The notes under the pieces: model-generated
Told to the model about the DNA's origin: nothing
Database searches by the model: none
The model's input: the letters and a program-made list of their open reading frames with translations, nothing else
Shown here: piece by piece, positions 39,628 through 50,258 of the stretch
Layout: every line of letters starts with the position of its first letter
How positions within the stretch are numbered: position 1 is the first letter of the stretch
DNA from: Halomonas halophila
GTDB lineage: Bacteria > Pseudomonadota > Gammaproteobacteria > Pseudomonadales > Halomonadaceae
Assembly (NCBI RefSeq): GCF_030406665.1
Contig: NZ_CP129121.1
Span: 1,736,001-1,800,000, forward strand
Direction: 5' to 3'
Length of the DNA stretch: 64,000 nucleotides
Made by a program: the position numbers and the translations under genes

Positions 39628-41217
39628 ATGTCGACCGACCCTATCGCCCAAGAAGCCGCGCTGCGTCGCACCTTCGCGATCATTTCGCACCCCGATGCGG
39701 GTAAGACCACCATCACCGAGAAGATGCTGCTGTTCGGAAACGCCATCCAGATGGCGGGTTCGGTGAAGAGCAAGCGCGACGATCGTCATGCCACCTCCGA
39801 CTGGATGAAGATGGAGCAGGAGCGCGGCATCTCGGTGACCACCTCCGTGATGCAGTTCCCCTACGGTGGGCGTATCGTCAACCTGCTCGACACCCCGGGC
39901 CACGAGGACTTCTCCGAGGATACCTACCGCACCCTGACCGCGGTGGACTCGGCGCTGATGGTGATCGACGGCGCCAAGGGCGTCGAGGACCGCACCATCA
40001 AGCTGATGGAGGTCTGCCGGCTGCGCACCACGCCGATCCTGACCTTCATCAACAAGATGGACCGTGATATCCGTGACCCCATCGAAGTGATGGACGAGGT
40101 CGAGAAGGTGCTCAACATCCAGTGCGCGCCCATGACCTGGCCGATCGGCATGGGCCGTCACTTCAAGGGCGTCTATCACCTCTACAACGACGTCATCCAC
40201 CTCTACACCCAAGGCCAGGGCAACCGCATCCCCGAGGACAAGCGCATCGAGGGCCTCGACAGCCCCGAGGTCGACGAGATCCTGGGCGAGGACGCCGCCG
40301 AGGAGCTGCGCATGGAGGTCGAGCTGGTGCGCGGCGCCTCCCACGAATTCGACCTCGAGGCCTATCGTCGCGGCGAGCTGACCCCGGTGTACTTCGGTAC
40401 CGCCATGGGCAACTTCGGCGTGCGCGAGATGCTGGACGGCTTCGTCGAGTATGCGCCGGCACCCCAGCCGCGGGAGACCAATCTGCGTACGGTGGAATCC
40501 GAGGACGGCAAGTTCACCGGCTTCGTGTTCAAGATCCAGGCCAACATGGACCCGAACCACCGCGATCGGATCGCCTTCCTGCGGGTCTGCTCGGGCAAGT
40601 ACGAGAAGAACATGAAGATGCGCCACACGCGCATCGGCAAGGACGTCAAGATCGCCGACGCCCTGACCTTCATGGCCTCGGATCGTTCCCATGTCGAGGA
40701 AGCCTGGCCCGGTGACATCATCGGCCTGCACAACCACGGCACCATCCAGATTGGCGACACCTTCACCCAGGGCGAGGACATGCGCTTCACCGGCATTCCG
40801 CACTTTGCTCCGGAGCTGTTCAAACGCGTGCGCCTCAAGGACCCGTTGAAGATGAAGGCGCTGCAGAAGGGCCTGCAGCAGCTGTCCGAGGAGGGCGCCA
40901 CCCAGGTGTTCATGCCGATGGACAACAACGATCTGATCCTCGGCGCCGTGGGCACCCTGCAGTTCGACGTGGTCGCCCATCGCCTCAAGGAAGAGTACAA
41001 GGTCGACTGCATCTACGAGGGCATCAACGTCCAGACCGCCCGCTGGGTCTACTGCGACGACGCCAAGATGCTCGAGGAGTTCAAGCGCAAGGCCAGCCAG
41101 AACCTCGCCATCGACGGCGGTGGCTACCTGACCTACATCGCACCGACCCGGGTCAACCTGCAGATGACCCAGGAGCGCTGGCCGGACGTGCGCTTCAGCC
41201 CGACCCGCGAGCACTGA
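39628..41217 (+). CDS. prfC: Peptide chain release factor 3
   Basis: A 529-aa translational GTPase that ejects RF1 or RF2 after termination. G1 [12 protein letters not shown] (near 20-31), switch sequence [15 protein letters not shown]3 [16 protein letters not shown] (near 88) and G4 NKMDRD (near 142) are all present, followed by domains II and III. The length equals E. coli RF3. It is monocistronic with its own promoter. Confidence 0.97.
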   Translation: MSTDPIAQEAALRRTFAIISHPDAGKTTITEKMLLFGNAIQMAGSVKSKRDDRHATSDWMKMEQERGISVTTSVMQFPYGGRIVNLLDTPGHEDFSEDTYRTLTAVDSALMVIDGAKGVEDRTIKLMEVCRLRTTPILTFINKMDRDIRDPIEVMDEVEKVLNIQCAPMTWPIGMGRHFKGVYHLYNDVIHLYTQGQGNRIPEDKRIEGLDSPEVDEILGEDAAEELRMEVELVRGASHEFDLEAYRRGELTPVYFGTAMGNFGVREMLDGFVEYAPAPQPRETNLRTVESEDGKFTGFVFKIQANMDPNHRDRIAFLRVCSGKYEKNMKMRHTRIGKDVKIADALTFMASDRSHVEEAWPGDIIGLHNHGTIQIGDTFTQGEDMRFTGIPHFAPELFKRVRLKDPLKMKALQKGLQQLSEEGATQVFMPMDNNDLILGAVGTLQFDVVAHRLKEEYKVDCIYEGINVQTARWVYCDDAKMLEEFKRKASQNLAIDGGGYLTYIAPTRVNLQMTQERWPDVRFSPTREH

Positions 41218-41287
41218 CCCGGGCTGCGCCCGGAGCCTTAGGCTAGAGGCTTGAAGAGCGGCGCTTCGTGCCTGAAAGCGAGAAGAA

Positions 41288-41322
41288 GAACCACCCCTAG
41301 GCACTTGCCATAGGGGCGGTTC
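41288..41322. terminator. Long hairpin after prfC
   Basis: GAACC-A-CCCCTA (41288-41299) pairs with TAGGGG-C-GGTTC (41311-41322), one mismatch; an inner GGC/GCC closes the loop. No T-run follows, so it may be a processing or Rho-independent-like barrier. Confidence 0.5.
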
Positions 41323-41337
41323 GCGTTACGCTTCTTT

Positions 41338-41379
41338 CCAGCTTCCAGCTTCCAGCTTCCAGCTTCCAGCTTCCAGCTT
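41338..41379 (+). repeat. Six-unit 7-bp tandem repeat (CCAGCTT)n
   Basis: Six perfect CCAGCTT units end exactly one base before the ATG of the TatD-family gene. They occupy the place of the ribosome binding site and contain no Shine-Dalgarno sequence, so copy number could affect translation or spacing of that gene. Confidence 0.93.
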
Positions 41380-42150
41380 ATGTTGATCGACGCCCACTGC
41401 CATCTGGACTTTCCCGACTTCGACGCCGACCGCGAGGCGGTGCTGGCGCGTGCCCATGCGGCGGGCGTCGAGCACTTCGTGGTACCGGGCACCCGGCGTC
41501 GCGACTGGCCACGGGTGCTGGCGCTGGGAGCACGGCATGACATCAGCGTCTGCCTGGGGCTGCATCCGTACTTCATGCAGGATCACCGCGAGGGCGACGT
41601 CGATGCCCTGGCGGCGGCGCTGGACGCGCACCCCGAGGCGGTGGCGCTGGGCGAGTGCGGCATCGATGCGCGCTTCACTGACACCCTGGACGCCCAGTGG
41701 GCGCTGTTCGACGGCCAGGTCCGCCTCGCCAAGGCGAGGAACCTGCCGCTGGTGATCCACTGCGTGCGGGCCAACGATCAGCTGGCCAAGCGGCTGCGTC
41801 AGCTGTCGCCCGAGGCCGGCGGGCTGATCCACGCCTTCGCCGGCTCGCCCCAGCAGGCTCAGGCGTTTCTCGATCTCGGCTTCGTGGTGGGGCTTGGCGG
41901 GGCGCTGACCCACGATCGAGCCAAGCGACTGCAGCGCAGCGTGGCCGCGCTGCCGGACGATGGCTACGTGCTGGAGACCGACAGTCCGGACATGCCGCCG
42001 GCCGGTCATCAGGGAGAGCGTAACGAGCCGGCCAGGGTGAGCGAGGTGTGTCGTCGGGTGGCCGAGCTGCGAGGGCTGACCGCCGAGCGGGTGGCGGCGA
42101 ACAGCGCCGCCACCGCTCGGCGGCTGTTCGGCCTGCCGGCGCATGGGTGA
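41380..42150 (+). CDS. TatD-family metal-dependent hydrolase
   Basis: A 256-aa amidohydrolase-fold nuclease-like enzyme: HCHLDF (H6, H8), GECGIDARF (metal Glu near 91), VIHCVRAND (H near 126), HAFAGS near 148 and the DSPDMPP end motif. It is of the YjjV/YcfH type, with possible DNA exonuclease or deacylase activity. The start codon directly follows a heptamer tandem repeat with no recognisable ribosome binding site. Confidence 0.9.
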   Translation: MLIDAHCHLDFPDFDADREAVLARAHAAGVEHFVVPGTRRRDWPRVLALGARHDISVCLGLHPYFMQDHREGDVDALAAALDAHPEAVALGECGIDARFTDTLDAQWALFDGQVRLAKARNLPLVIHCVRANDQLAKRLRQLSPEAGGLIHAFAGSPQQAQAFLDLGFVVGLGGALTHDRAKRLQRSVAALPDDGYVLETDSPDMPPAGHQGERNEPARVSEVCRRVAELRGLTAERVAANSAATARRLFGLPAHG

Positions 42151-42159
42151 CGTGGGCGG

Positions 42160-43197
42160 TCAGACTCTGGCGGCCAGGCTCTCCGGGTCCAGGCGTTCGA
42201 GCGGGTAGGGCAGCTGCAGGCGCTTGAACTGCTGGCCGTCGACGCTGAGCGGTTCGGGGGCTTGCTTGGTGCTCATCACCGCGAGCACCTCCGGCTGGCC
42301 GTAGGCGTCGAGCTCGGCGCACAGTACCTCGCCCAGGCTCTTGCCGTTGGCATCCTCCACCGCGCTGCCCTCGGCGGGCAGTCGCTCGCCCTCGAGCTGG
42401 CCGCGCACCAGGCGCTTCTTCACCTGACCGCGGAAGTGCGCGCGGGCCACGACTTCCTGGCCGGTATAGCAGCCCTTCTTGAAGCTGATGCCACCGAGCG
42501 CCTCCCAGTTGAGCATCTGCGGCAGATGGGCGTCGGCCTGGTCGGCGTTCAGCCAGGCCAGCCCGGCCTGGATGTCGTGCAGGCGCCAGACGGCGTTGTC
42601 GACCGGGGTGGTCTGATCGGCCAGCGACTGCCAGATGGCTTCGGCGCGCTCGGCGGGCAGACAGGCCAGCAGGCGAGGGCGCGGCCCGGGATGGGCGAGC
42701 AGCTGAAGGTCGCCGCCGTTGGCCTGATGCCAGGCCGTGGGTGGCCGCACGTCCAGGCGCGCCTCGGCCACTGCCGGCGCCTCGCGCCCGATCAGTCCGA
42801 TCAGCGCCAGGTCGTCGCGGACCGTGAGCTCGGCCTTGTAGAAGGGCGCGAACTTCCTGAGATGGTCGTTCAGGCCCTGCACCAGGCTGCGATGCATCAG
42901 CAGCCGGTAGTGGCCCTCGGCCACGCGCCACAGCTGGGCGTTGGCCAGCATCCGGCCCTTGGGCGTGCAGAAGCTGGTCAGCGGCGCGAAGGCGCCGTCG
43001 GCCAGCGATACCTGGGCGCTGGTCTGGCCCTGCAGGAAACCTTCGGCGTCGGCGCCGCTGACATCGAGGATGCCCAGATGGACCAGCGGCGTCATCACGG
43101 TGGCGTCCATGGCGAGATGTGCCTGGTCCGGCGTCTCGAAGACGAGGCGCGTGTCGTCTTTCCGGCGGCCGCCGAGGCGGTCGAGCCAATCATTCAT
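42160..43197 (-). CDS. ygfZ: Folate-binding Fe-S cluster repair protein YgfZ
   Basis: A 345-aa GcvT-fold protein with the family signature KGCYTGQE (241-248, C243), followed by AHFRGQVKKRL. YgfZ supports maturation or repair of certain Fe-S enzymes such as MiaB using tetrahydrofolate. It is a single gene, convergent with the TatD-like gene (9-bp gap). Confidence 0.93.
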   Translation of the reverse strand: MNDWLDRLGGRRKDDTRLVFETPDQAHLAMDATVMTPLVHLGILDVSGADAEGFLQGQTSAQVSLADGAFAPLTSFCTPKGRMLANAQLWRVAEGHYRLLMHRSLVQGLNDHLRKFAPFYKAELTVRDDLALIGLIGREAPAVAEARLDVRPPTAWHQANGGDLQLLAHPGPRPRLLACLPAERAEAIWQSLADQTTPVDNAVWRLHDIQAGLAWLNADQADAHLPQMLNWEALGGISFKKGCYTGQEVVARAHFRGQVKKRLVRGQLEGERLPAEGSAVEDANGKSLGEVLCAELDAYGQPEVLAVMSTKQAPEPLSVDGQQFKRLQLPYPLERLDPESLAARV

Positions 43198-43338
43198 GTG
43201 GGATCTTCCTCGTCTCTTTCCTTAGGCCTTTGCTCCCCCGAGATGAGGGCGTCGGGGCGTCAATGCAACCGCTGCCGGGCCCCGAGGCGGCATGCTAGAC
43301 TCGTTCCGTTCCCATCCAGCCGACCGGAGAGCCAGCCC

Positions 43339-43536
43339 ATGGCCCAGCAGAGCCTCACCTTCAAGGGCGTCGAGAACGCCGATCAGGTCAATCGCATCAC
43401 CACCGCCCTGATGATGCTCGACGGCGTCGAGAGTGTCGAGGTCGGTCGCCACGGCGCCGAGGTCGACGGCCGCGCGCGTCGCGAGGCGCTGATTCAGGCC
43501 GTCAAGAAGCTGGGGCTCGGCATCCAGGTGTCGTGA
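43339..43536 (+). CDS. Small HMA-like ferredoxin-fold protein
   Basis: A 65-aa protein with the beta-alpha-beta-beta-alpha-beta pattern of heavy-metal-associated domains (GVENADQVNRITTALMMLDGVESVEVG) but without the CxxC metal motif, which is occupied by NADQVN-type residues. It therefore probably does not bind soft metals. GGAGAG precedes ATG 43339. It overlaps the OsmC-family gene by one base (TGATG), so the two are coupled. Confidence 0.7.
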   Translation: MAQQSLTFKGVENADQVNRITTALMMLDGVESVEVGRHGAEVDGRARREALIQAVKKLGLGIQVS

Positions 43537-43946
43537 TGAAGCCGCCGATCCGCGTCACCAGTCAGCGCGATCGCGTCTTCCGCCAGCGGGTCGAGCTCGA
43601 GGGTGCGGAGGACCTGTTCGTCGACGTGCCCGAGGCCTTCGGCGGCGAGGGCAGCGCGCCGGATCCCCACGACTACTTCGACCTGTCGCTGGGCGCCTGC
43701 AAGGCGATCACCGCCCAGATGTACGCACGGCGCAAGGAATGGCCGCTGGCAGGCGTCGAGGTGACGGTCAATCGCGATGAACGCGAGGAGCGCCGCGGCG
43801 TCTATCGTCTGGAGGTCGTCATGGCCTTCCTCGGCGATCTCGACGACGCCCAGCGGGCGCGGCTCGAGGAGATCAGCGACAAGTGCCCGATTCACCGCCT
43901 GATGACCGCCGCCACGGTGGAGATCACCACCCGGCAGCGCGACTGA
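43536..43946 (+). CDS. OsmC/YhfA-family protein
   Basis: A 136-aa OsmC-fold protein. The family's first conserved cysteine appears in LSLGACKAITAQMYARRK and the second in ISDKCPIHRLM, the pair that forms the peroxidase active site in OsmC/Ohr. It may reduce organic hydroperoxides or serve a YhfA-like role. ATG 43536 overlaps the preceding stop; GTG 43533 is an alternative one codon earlier. Confidence 0.88.
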   Translation: MKPPIRVTSQRDRVFRQRVELEGAEDLFVDVPEAFGGEGSAPDPHDYFDLSLGACKAITAQMYARRKEWPLAGVEVTVNRDEREERRGVYRLEVVMAFLGDLDDAQRARLEEISDKCPIHRLMTAATVEITTRQRD

Positions 43947-43991
43947 GCCCCCAGATTCATGTGACCTGCCGTCACCAGACCAGGAGACCCG

Positions 43992-46013
<2,022 letters not shown>

Positions 46014-46090
46014 GTGCGCCTGAAACTGGCGGCACTCGTCGCCATTCAGGCATCGCCTGGCTTTTATGGAATGTGTGGTGAGGAGCATAC

Positions 46091-46912
46091 ATGCCGGAAG
46101 GACCCGAGATTCGTCGTGCGGCGGATGCGCTGCACGACCACATCGGCGGGCGTCGCCTCGACGACGCCTGGTTCGCGTTTCCCGAGCTGGCGGACCAGGC
46201 CGGCTCGCTGATCGGCCGCGAGGTGAGGGCGGTCGACAGCTGGGGCAAGGCGCTGCTGACCCGCCTCGACGACGGTCGGGTACTGTATTCCCATAACCAG
46301 CTCTATGGCGTGTGGAAGCTCCACGACGCCGAGCGCGAGCCGGACACCCAGCGCTCGCTGCGCGTGCGCCTGACCGCCGGGAATCGCATGGCGAGCCTCT
46401 ACAGCGCCTCCGACGTGTCGCTGTGGGAAGAAGGGCGCCTGCACGAGCATCCCTTCCTGTCGCGGCTCGGTCCCGATCTGCTGACCCATGACGTGACGGT
46501 CGACACCATCGTCGAGCGGCTGATGGACCCGCGCTGGCGCGGACGCCGCCTGGGCGGCCTGCTGCTGGACCAGTCCCTGGTCGCGGGGCTCGGCAACTAC
46601 CTGCGCTCGGAGATCCTGTTCTTCGCCGCGCTTTCCCATCGGTCCCGGCCGGTCGACCTGTCCGACGACAAGCGTCGCGAGCTGGCCGAGCAGATGCTGG
46701 CCCTGACGCGGCGCTCCTACGAGACCGGCGGGGTGACCAACCGCGACGACTGGGCCGCCGCCGACCGTCGCGAGGGGCGTAGCCGCAGGCGCTGGCGCTT
46801 CGCCGCCTTCGAGCGTGAAGGCCTGCCGTGCCATCGCTGCGAGCGGCGGATCGAGAAGCTCAGCGTGGCCTCGCGGCGGCTCTATCGCTGCCCGTCCTGC
46901 CAGCCGGACTGA
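46091..46912 (+). CDS. nei: Endonuclease VIII (DNA glycosylase/AP lyase)
   Basis: A 273-aa Fpg/Nei-family enzyme that removes oxidised pyrimidines. The N-terminal catalytic PEGPE (P2, E3), the lysine in SWGKALLT near 52, the helix-two-turn-helix QSLVAGLGNYLRSEILF and a C-terminal zinc finger C-x2-C-x16-C-x2-C (CHRC to CPSC) are intact. PEGPEIRRAAD and the zinc-finger loop point to Nei rather than MutM. It lies 77 bp after uvrB. Confidence 0.92.
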   Translation: MPEGPEIRRAADALHDHIGGRRLDDAWFAFPELADQAGSLIGREVRAVDSWGKALLTRLDDGRVLYSHNQLYGVWKLHDAEREPDTQRSLRVRLTAGNRMASLYSASDVSLWEEGRLHEHPFLSRLGPDLLTHDVTVDTIVERLMDPRWRGRRLGGLLLDQSLVAGLGNYLRSEILFFAALSHRSRPVDLSDDKRRELAEQMLALTRRSYETGGVTNRDDWAAADRREGRSRRRWRFAAFEREGLPCHRCERRIEKLSVASRRLYRCPSCQPD

Positions 46913-46938
46913 GCCTACCCGAGGCTCTCGGTGAAAAA

Positions 46939-46952
46939 TTATACCGTTATCT
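46939..46952. repeat. 14-bp intergenic motif, copy 2
   Basis: TTATACCGTTATCT in the nei-fumarase gap, upstream of the fumarase promoter; identical to 15565-15578 and 57169-57182. A further TTATCT follows 10 nt downstream. Confidence 0.7.
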
Positions 46953-46985
46953 TGCTTTTTCCTTATCTCGCTAACATCGGTAGCG

Positions 46986-47021
46986 CTGCCGCAGAAAGGC
47001 AAGTGCGATATAATGCTTGCC
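46986..47021 (+). promoter_or_regulatory. Promoter with palindrome upstream of fumarase
   Basis: A perfect -10 TATAAT (47009-47014) with a weak -35 CTGCCG (46986-46991), 17-bp spacer. The -10 lies inside an inverted repeat GGCAAG (46998-47003)/CTTGCC (47016-47021), a possible repressor site. Confidence 0.6.
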
Positions 47022-47132
47022 CGTTCGAGCCCGCCACCGGTTTCCGGCCGCAGGCGTCTGCCGGATCAGCGTTGAGTCCGGCATCTGCCTTGAGAAGCGG
47101 GCGTGTCGACCCACCAATGGAGCGTCTTGCCC

Positions 47133-48638
47133 ATGACCGTGATCCGCCAGGATGACCTCATCCAGAGCGTCGCCGATGCCCTGCAGTACATCTCCTACTA
47201 CCATCCCAAGGACTTCATCGACGCCATGGCGGCGGCCTACGAGCGCGAGGAGAACCCCGCGGCCAAGGACGCCATCGCCCAGATCCTGATCAACTCGCGG
47301 ATGTGTGCCACCGGCCATCGGCCGATCTGCCAGGACACCGGCATCGTCACCGTCTTCGTCCACGTCGGCATGAACGTGCGCTTCGAGACCGACATGAGCC
47401 TCGACGACATGGTCAACGAGGGCGTGCGCCGGGCCTACAAGCTGCCCGACAACATCCTGCGCGCCTCGGTGCTGGCCGACCCGGACGGCAAGCGTCAGAA
47501 CACCAAGGACAACACCCCGGCGATCATCCACCACAAGCTGGTGCCCGGTGACACCGTGGAAGTGCACGTGGCGGCCAAGGGCGGCGGCAGCGAGGCCAAG
47601 TCCAAGTTCGCCATGCTCAACCCCTCCGACAGCGTGGTCGACTGGGTGCTCGAGCAGCTGCCCAAGATGGGCGCCGGCTGGTGCCCGCCCGGCATGCTCG
47701 GCATCGGCATCGGCGGTACCGCCGAGAAGGCCATGGAGCTGGCCAAGGAATCGCTGCTCGACCCGATCGACATCCAGGACCTGCAGGCCCGCGGGGCGTC
47801 CGATCGCGCCGAGGAGCTGCGCCTCGAGCTCTACGACAAGGTCAACCGGAGCGGCATCGGCGCCCAGGGCCTCGGTGGCCTGACCACGGTGCTCGACATC
47901 AAGGTCAAGGACTACCCGACCCACGCCGCCAACAAGCCGGTGGCGATCATCCCCAACTGCGCGGCCACCCGTCACGCCCACTTCACGCTGGACGGCACCG
48001 GCCCGGCGGCCCTGCCGGCGCCGAAGCTGGAGGACTGGCCGGAGATCACCCGCGAGGCGGGCGATAACGTCAAGCGCGTCAACCTCGATGCGATCACCCC
48101 GGAAGAGGTGCAGAGCTGGCAGCCCGGCGACACCCTGCTGCTCAACGGCAAGCTGCTGACTGGCCGCGACGCCGCCCACAAGCGCATGGTCGACATGCTG
48201 GCCAAGGGCGAGAGCCTGCCGGTGGACCTCAAGGGCCGCTTCATCTACTACGTCGGCCCGGTCGATCCGGTCGGTGACGAGGTGGTCGGCCCGGCAGGCC
48301 CGACGACCGCGACGCGCATGGACAAGTTCACCCGCACCATGCTCGAGCAGACCGGCCTGCAGGGCATGGTCGGCAAGGCCGAGCGGGGCGAGGCGGCCAT
48401 CGAGGCGATCCGCGACAACCAGGCCGTCTACCTGATGGCGGTGGGCGGTTCCGCCTACCTGGTGGCCCAGGCCATCAAGCAGGCCCGGGTGGTCGGCTTC
48501 GAGGATCTGGGCATGGAAGCCATCTACGAGTTCGAGGTGGAGGACATGCCGGTGACCGTGGCCGTGGACAGCGCGGGCACCTCGGTCCACCAGACCGGTC
48601 CGGCCAAGTGGAAGGAGATCATCGCCGAGCGCGCCTGA
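47133..48638 (+). CDS. Fumarate hydratase class I
   Basis: A 501-aa iron-sulfur fumarase of the FumA/FumB type (both halves in one chain). Cluster-binding cysteines fit CQDTGI (near 66), the IPNCAATRH segment (near 276) and a third in the ATP-grasp-like middle; PICQDTG and HAHFTLDG are family marks. I use ATG 47133; GTG 47103 would add ten residues. It has its own promoter and a terminator. Confidence 0.93.
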   Translation: MTVIRQDDLIQSVADALQYISYYHPKDFIDAMAAAYEREENPAAKDAIAQILINSRMCATGHRPICQDTGIVTVFVHVGMNVRFETDMSLDDMVNEGVRRAYKLPDNILRASVLADPDGKRQNTKDNTPAIIHHKLVPGDTVEVHVAAKGGGSEAKSKFAMLNPSDSVVDWVLEQLPKMGAGWCPPGMLGIGIGGTAEKAMELAKESLLDPIDIQDLQARGASDRAEELRLELYDKVNRSGIGAQGLGGLTTVLDIKVKDYPTHAANKPVAIIPNCAATRHAHFTLDGTGPAALPAPKLEDWPEITREAGDNVKRVNLDAITPEEVQSWQPGDTLLLNGKLLTGRDAAHKRMVDMLAKGESLPVDLKGRFIYYVGPVDPVGDEVVGPAGPTTATRMDKFTRTMLEQTGLQGMVGKAERGEAAIEAIRDNQAVYLMAVGGSAYLVAQAIKQARVVGFEDLGMEAIYEFEVEDMPVTVAVDSAGTSVHQTGPAKWKEIIAERA

Positions 48639-48660
48639 TCCCTGACGCCAGCGTGATGAT

Positions 48661-48696
48661 CGACGGCCCCGCCAACTGGCGGGGTCGTCGTCGTTT
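48661..48696 (+). terminator. Intrinsic terminator after fumarase
   Basis: A 13-bp stem with one G-T pair (48661-48673 with 48678-48690), AACT loop, followed by TCGTTTTG. Confidence 0.8.
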
Positions 48697-48747
48697 TGCG
48701 TATGCTGGGCACTTCGGCCGCTCATCCCACGGAAAGGGAGTCTGCTC

Positions 48748-50166
48748 ATGACGTCATGGCTGCTCGGCATGCTGATCCTCGCCCTCCATCTGCTCGGCAT
48801 GCTGTCGGCGGTGCAGGCGCTGATGTCGGCGCGTACCTCACAGGGGGCGATCGCCTGGATCCTGTCGCTGGTCACCGTGCCCTATCTGGCGGTGCCGGCC
48901 TACTGGGTGTTCGGTCGACCGCGCTTCTATGGTTACGTCTCCGCGCGTGGCGAGCGCGACACCGTGCTCCGTCGCGTGCTGGAAGGCTATCGCGAGCGGA
49001 TCGTGCCCTACCTGGCCGGCGCCCGGGAGGCCGATGTGCGGGCGGTCGAGAAGCTGGCGATGATGCCGATGACCAGTGGCAATCGCGCCGAACTGCTGGT
49101 CGATGGGAAGGCGACCTTTGACAGCCTGTTCGCCGGCATCGACGCCGCCGAGGATTACATCCTGATCCAGTTCTTCATCGTGCGTGACGATGACCTGGGG
49201 CGCCGCCTGCGCGAGCGGCTGTGCGCGGCGGCGGAGCGGGGGGTCTGGGTACGCTTCCTGTATGACGAGATCGGCAGCCATGCCTTGCCCGAGCGCTACC
49301 TGAAGGCGCTGCGCGAGGCCGGCATCGAAGTCAGCGCCTTTCACTCCTCCCGCGGGTTGAGGCATCGCTTCCAGCTCAACTTCCGCAACCATCGCAAGAT
49401 CGTGGTGGTCGACGGCTATCAGGGTTGGATCGGCGGCCATAACGTCGGCGTCGAATACCTGGGCCAGCATGCCCGCCACGGGCACTGGCGGGATACGCAT
49501 CTCAAGCTCACTGGCCCCAGCGTGCTCGGCCTGCAGGAGGCCTTCTGGGAGGACTGGCACTGGGCCACCGGTGAGGTGATCCGCCTGGACTGGCTGCCGC
49601 GACAGAGCGAGGCCTCGTCGCAGAACGTGGTCATCGTGCCCTCGGGGCCGGCCGACCCCCAGGAGACCGCCAGCCTGCTGGTGCAGCACGCCATTCATCG
49701 CGCCCACGAGCGGCTGTGGATCACCAGTCCCTACTTCGTACCGGATCACAGCGTCCAGGACGCCCTGCGCCTGGCGGCGATGCGTGGCGTGGACGTGCGC
49801 ATCATGATGCCGGAACGTCCGGACCACCTGCTGGTGTTCCTGTCGGCCTTCTCCTTCCTGCCCGACATGCTGCGCGCCGGGGTCAAGGTCTATCGCTACC
49901 AGCCGGGGTTTTTGCACCAGAAGGTGATCCTGATCGACGATGCGGCGGCCTGCGTGGGCACGGTCAACCTCGACAATCGCTCCTTCCGGCTCAATTTCGA
50001 GGTCACCGCCTTCGTGCCTGACCGCGGTTTCGCCGCCGAGGTGGAAGCCATGCTGGAGCGGGATTTCGCCGGCTGCCGGGAAGTGTCGCTGGAGGAGATC
50101 CGCTCGCGACCGCTGTGGAAGAAGCTGGTGTCCCGGGGCGCCTACCTGTTCGCACCGGTGCAGTGA
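48748..50166 (+). CDS. cls: Cardiolipin synthase
   Basis: A 472-aa phospholipase-D-superfamily enzyme. Two N-terminal membrane helices (about 1-24 and 32-52) are followed by two HKD motifs, HRKIVVVDG near residue 216 and HQKVILIDD near 391, each with downstream GG/N residues. It condenses two phosphatidylglycerols into cardiolipin at the inner membrane. In halophiles cardiolipin rises with salinity, which is context rather than sequence evidence. AAAGGGAG precedes the ATG. Confidence 0.93.
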   Translation: MTSWLLGMLILALHLLGMLSAVQALMSARTSQGAIAWILSLVTVPYLAVPAYWVFGRPRFYGYVSARGERDTVLRRVLEGYRERIVPYLAGAREADVRAVEKLAMMPMTSGNRAELLVDGKATFDSLFAGIDAAEDYILIQFFIVRDDDLGRRLRERLCAAAERGVWVRFLYDEIGSHALPERYLKALREAGIEVSAFHSSRGLRHRFQLNFRNHRKIVVVDGYQGWIGGHNVGVEYLGQHARHGHWRDTHLKLTGPSVLGLQEAFWEDWHWATGEVIRLDWLPRQSEASSQNVVIVPSGPADPQETASLLVQHAIHRAHERLWITSPYFVPDHSVQDALRLAAMRGVDVRIMMPERPDHLLVFLSAFSFLPDMLRAGVKVYRYQPGFLHQKVILIDDAAACVGTVNLDNRSFRLNFEVTAFVPDRGFAAEVEAMLERDFAGCREVSLEEIRSRPLWKKLVSRGAYLFAPVQ

Positions 50167-50258
50167 GCGTCCTTTGCTTGGGTCGTGTGGGCGCCTGGGG
50201 TACATTAGCGACCTGGCTGGCCCCCGGGCCGCTAATGCATCCGTGATCGGGAGTCGTG

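Noticed and set aside
41338..41379. CRISPR array or direct-repeat origin iterons
   Set aside because: Contiguous 7-bp units without spacers and no replication gene nearby.
43947..43991. LexA (SOS) box upstream of uvrB
   Set aside because: No CTGT-N8-ACAG sequence; only a GTGAC/GTCAC dyad (43961-43975) is present.
46047..46065. Terminator between uvrB and nei
   Set aside because: CAGGC/GCCTG is only a 5-bp stem; too weak to claim despite four Ts.
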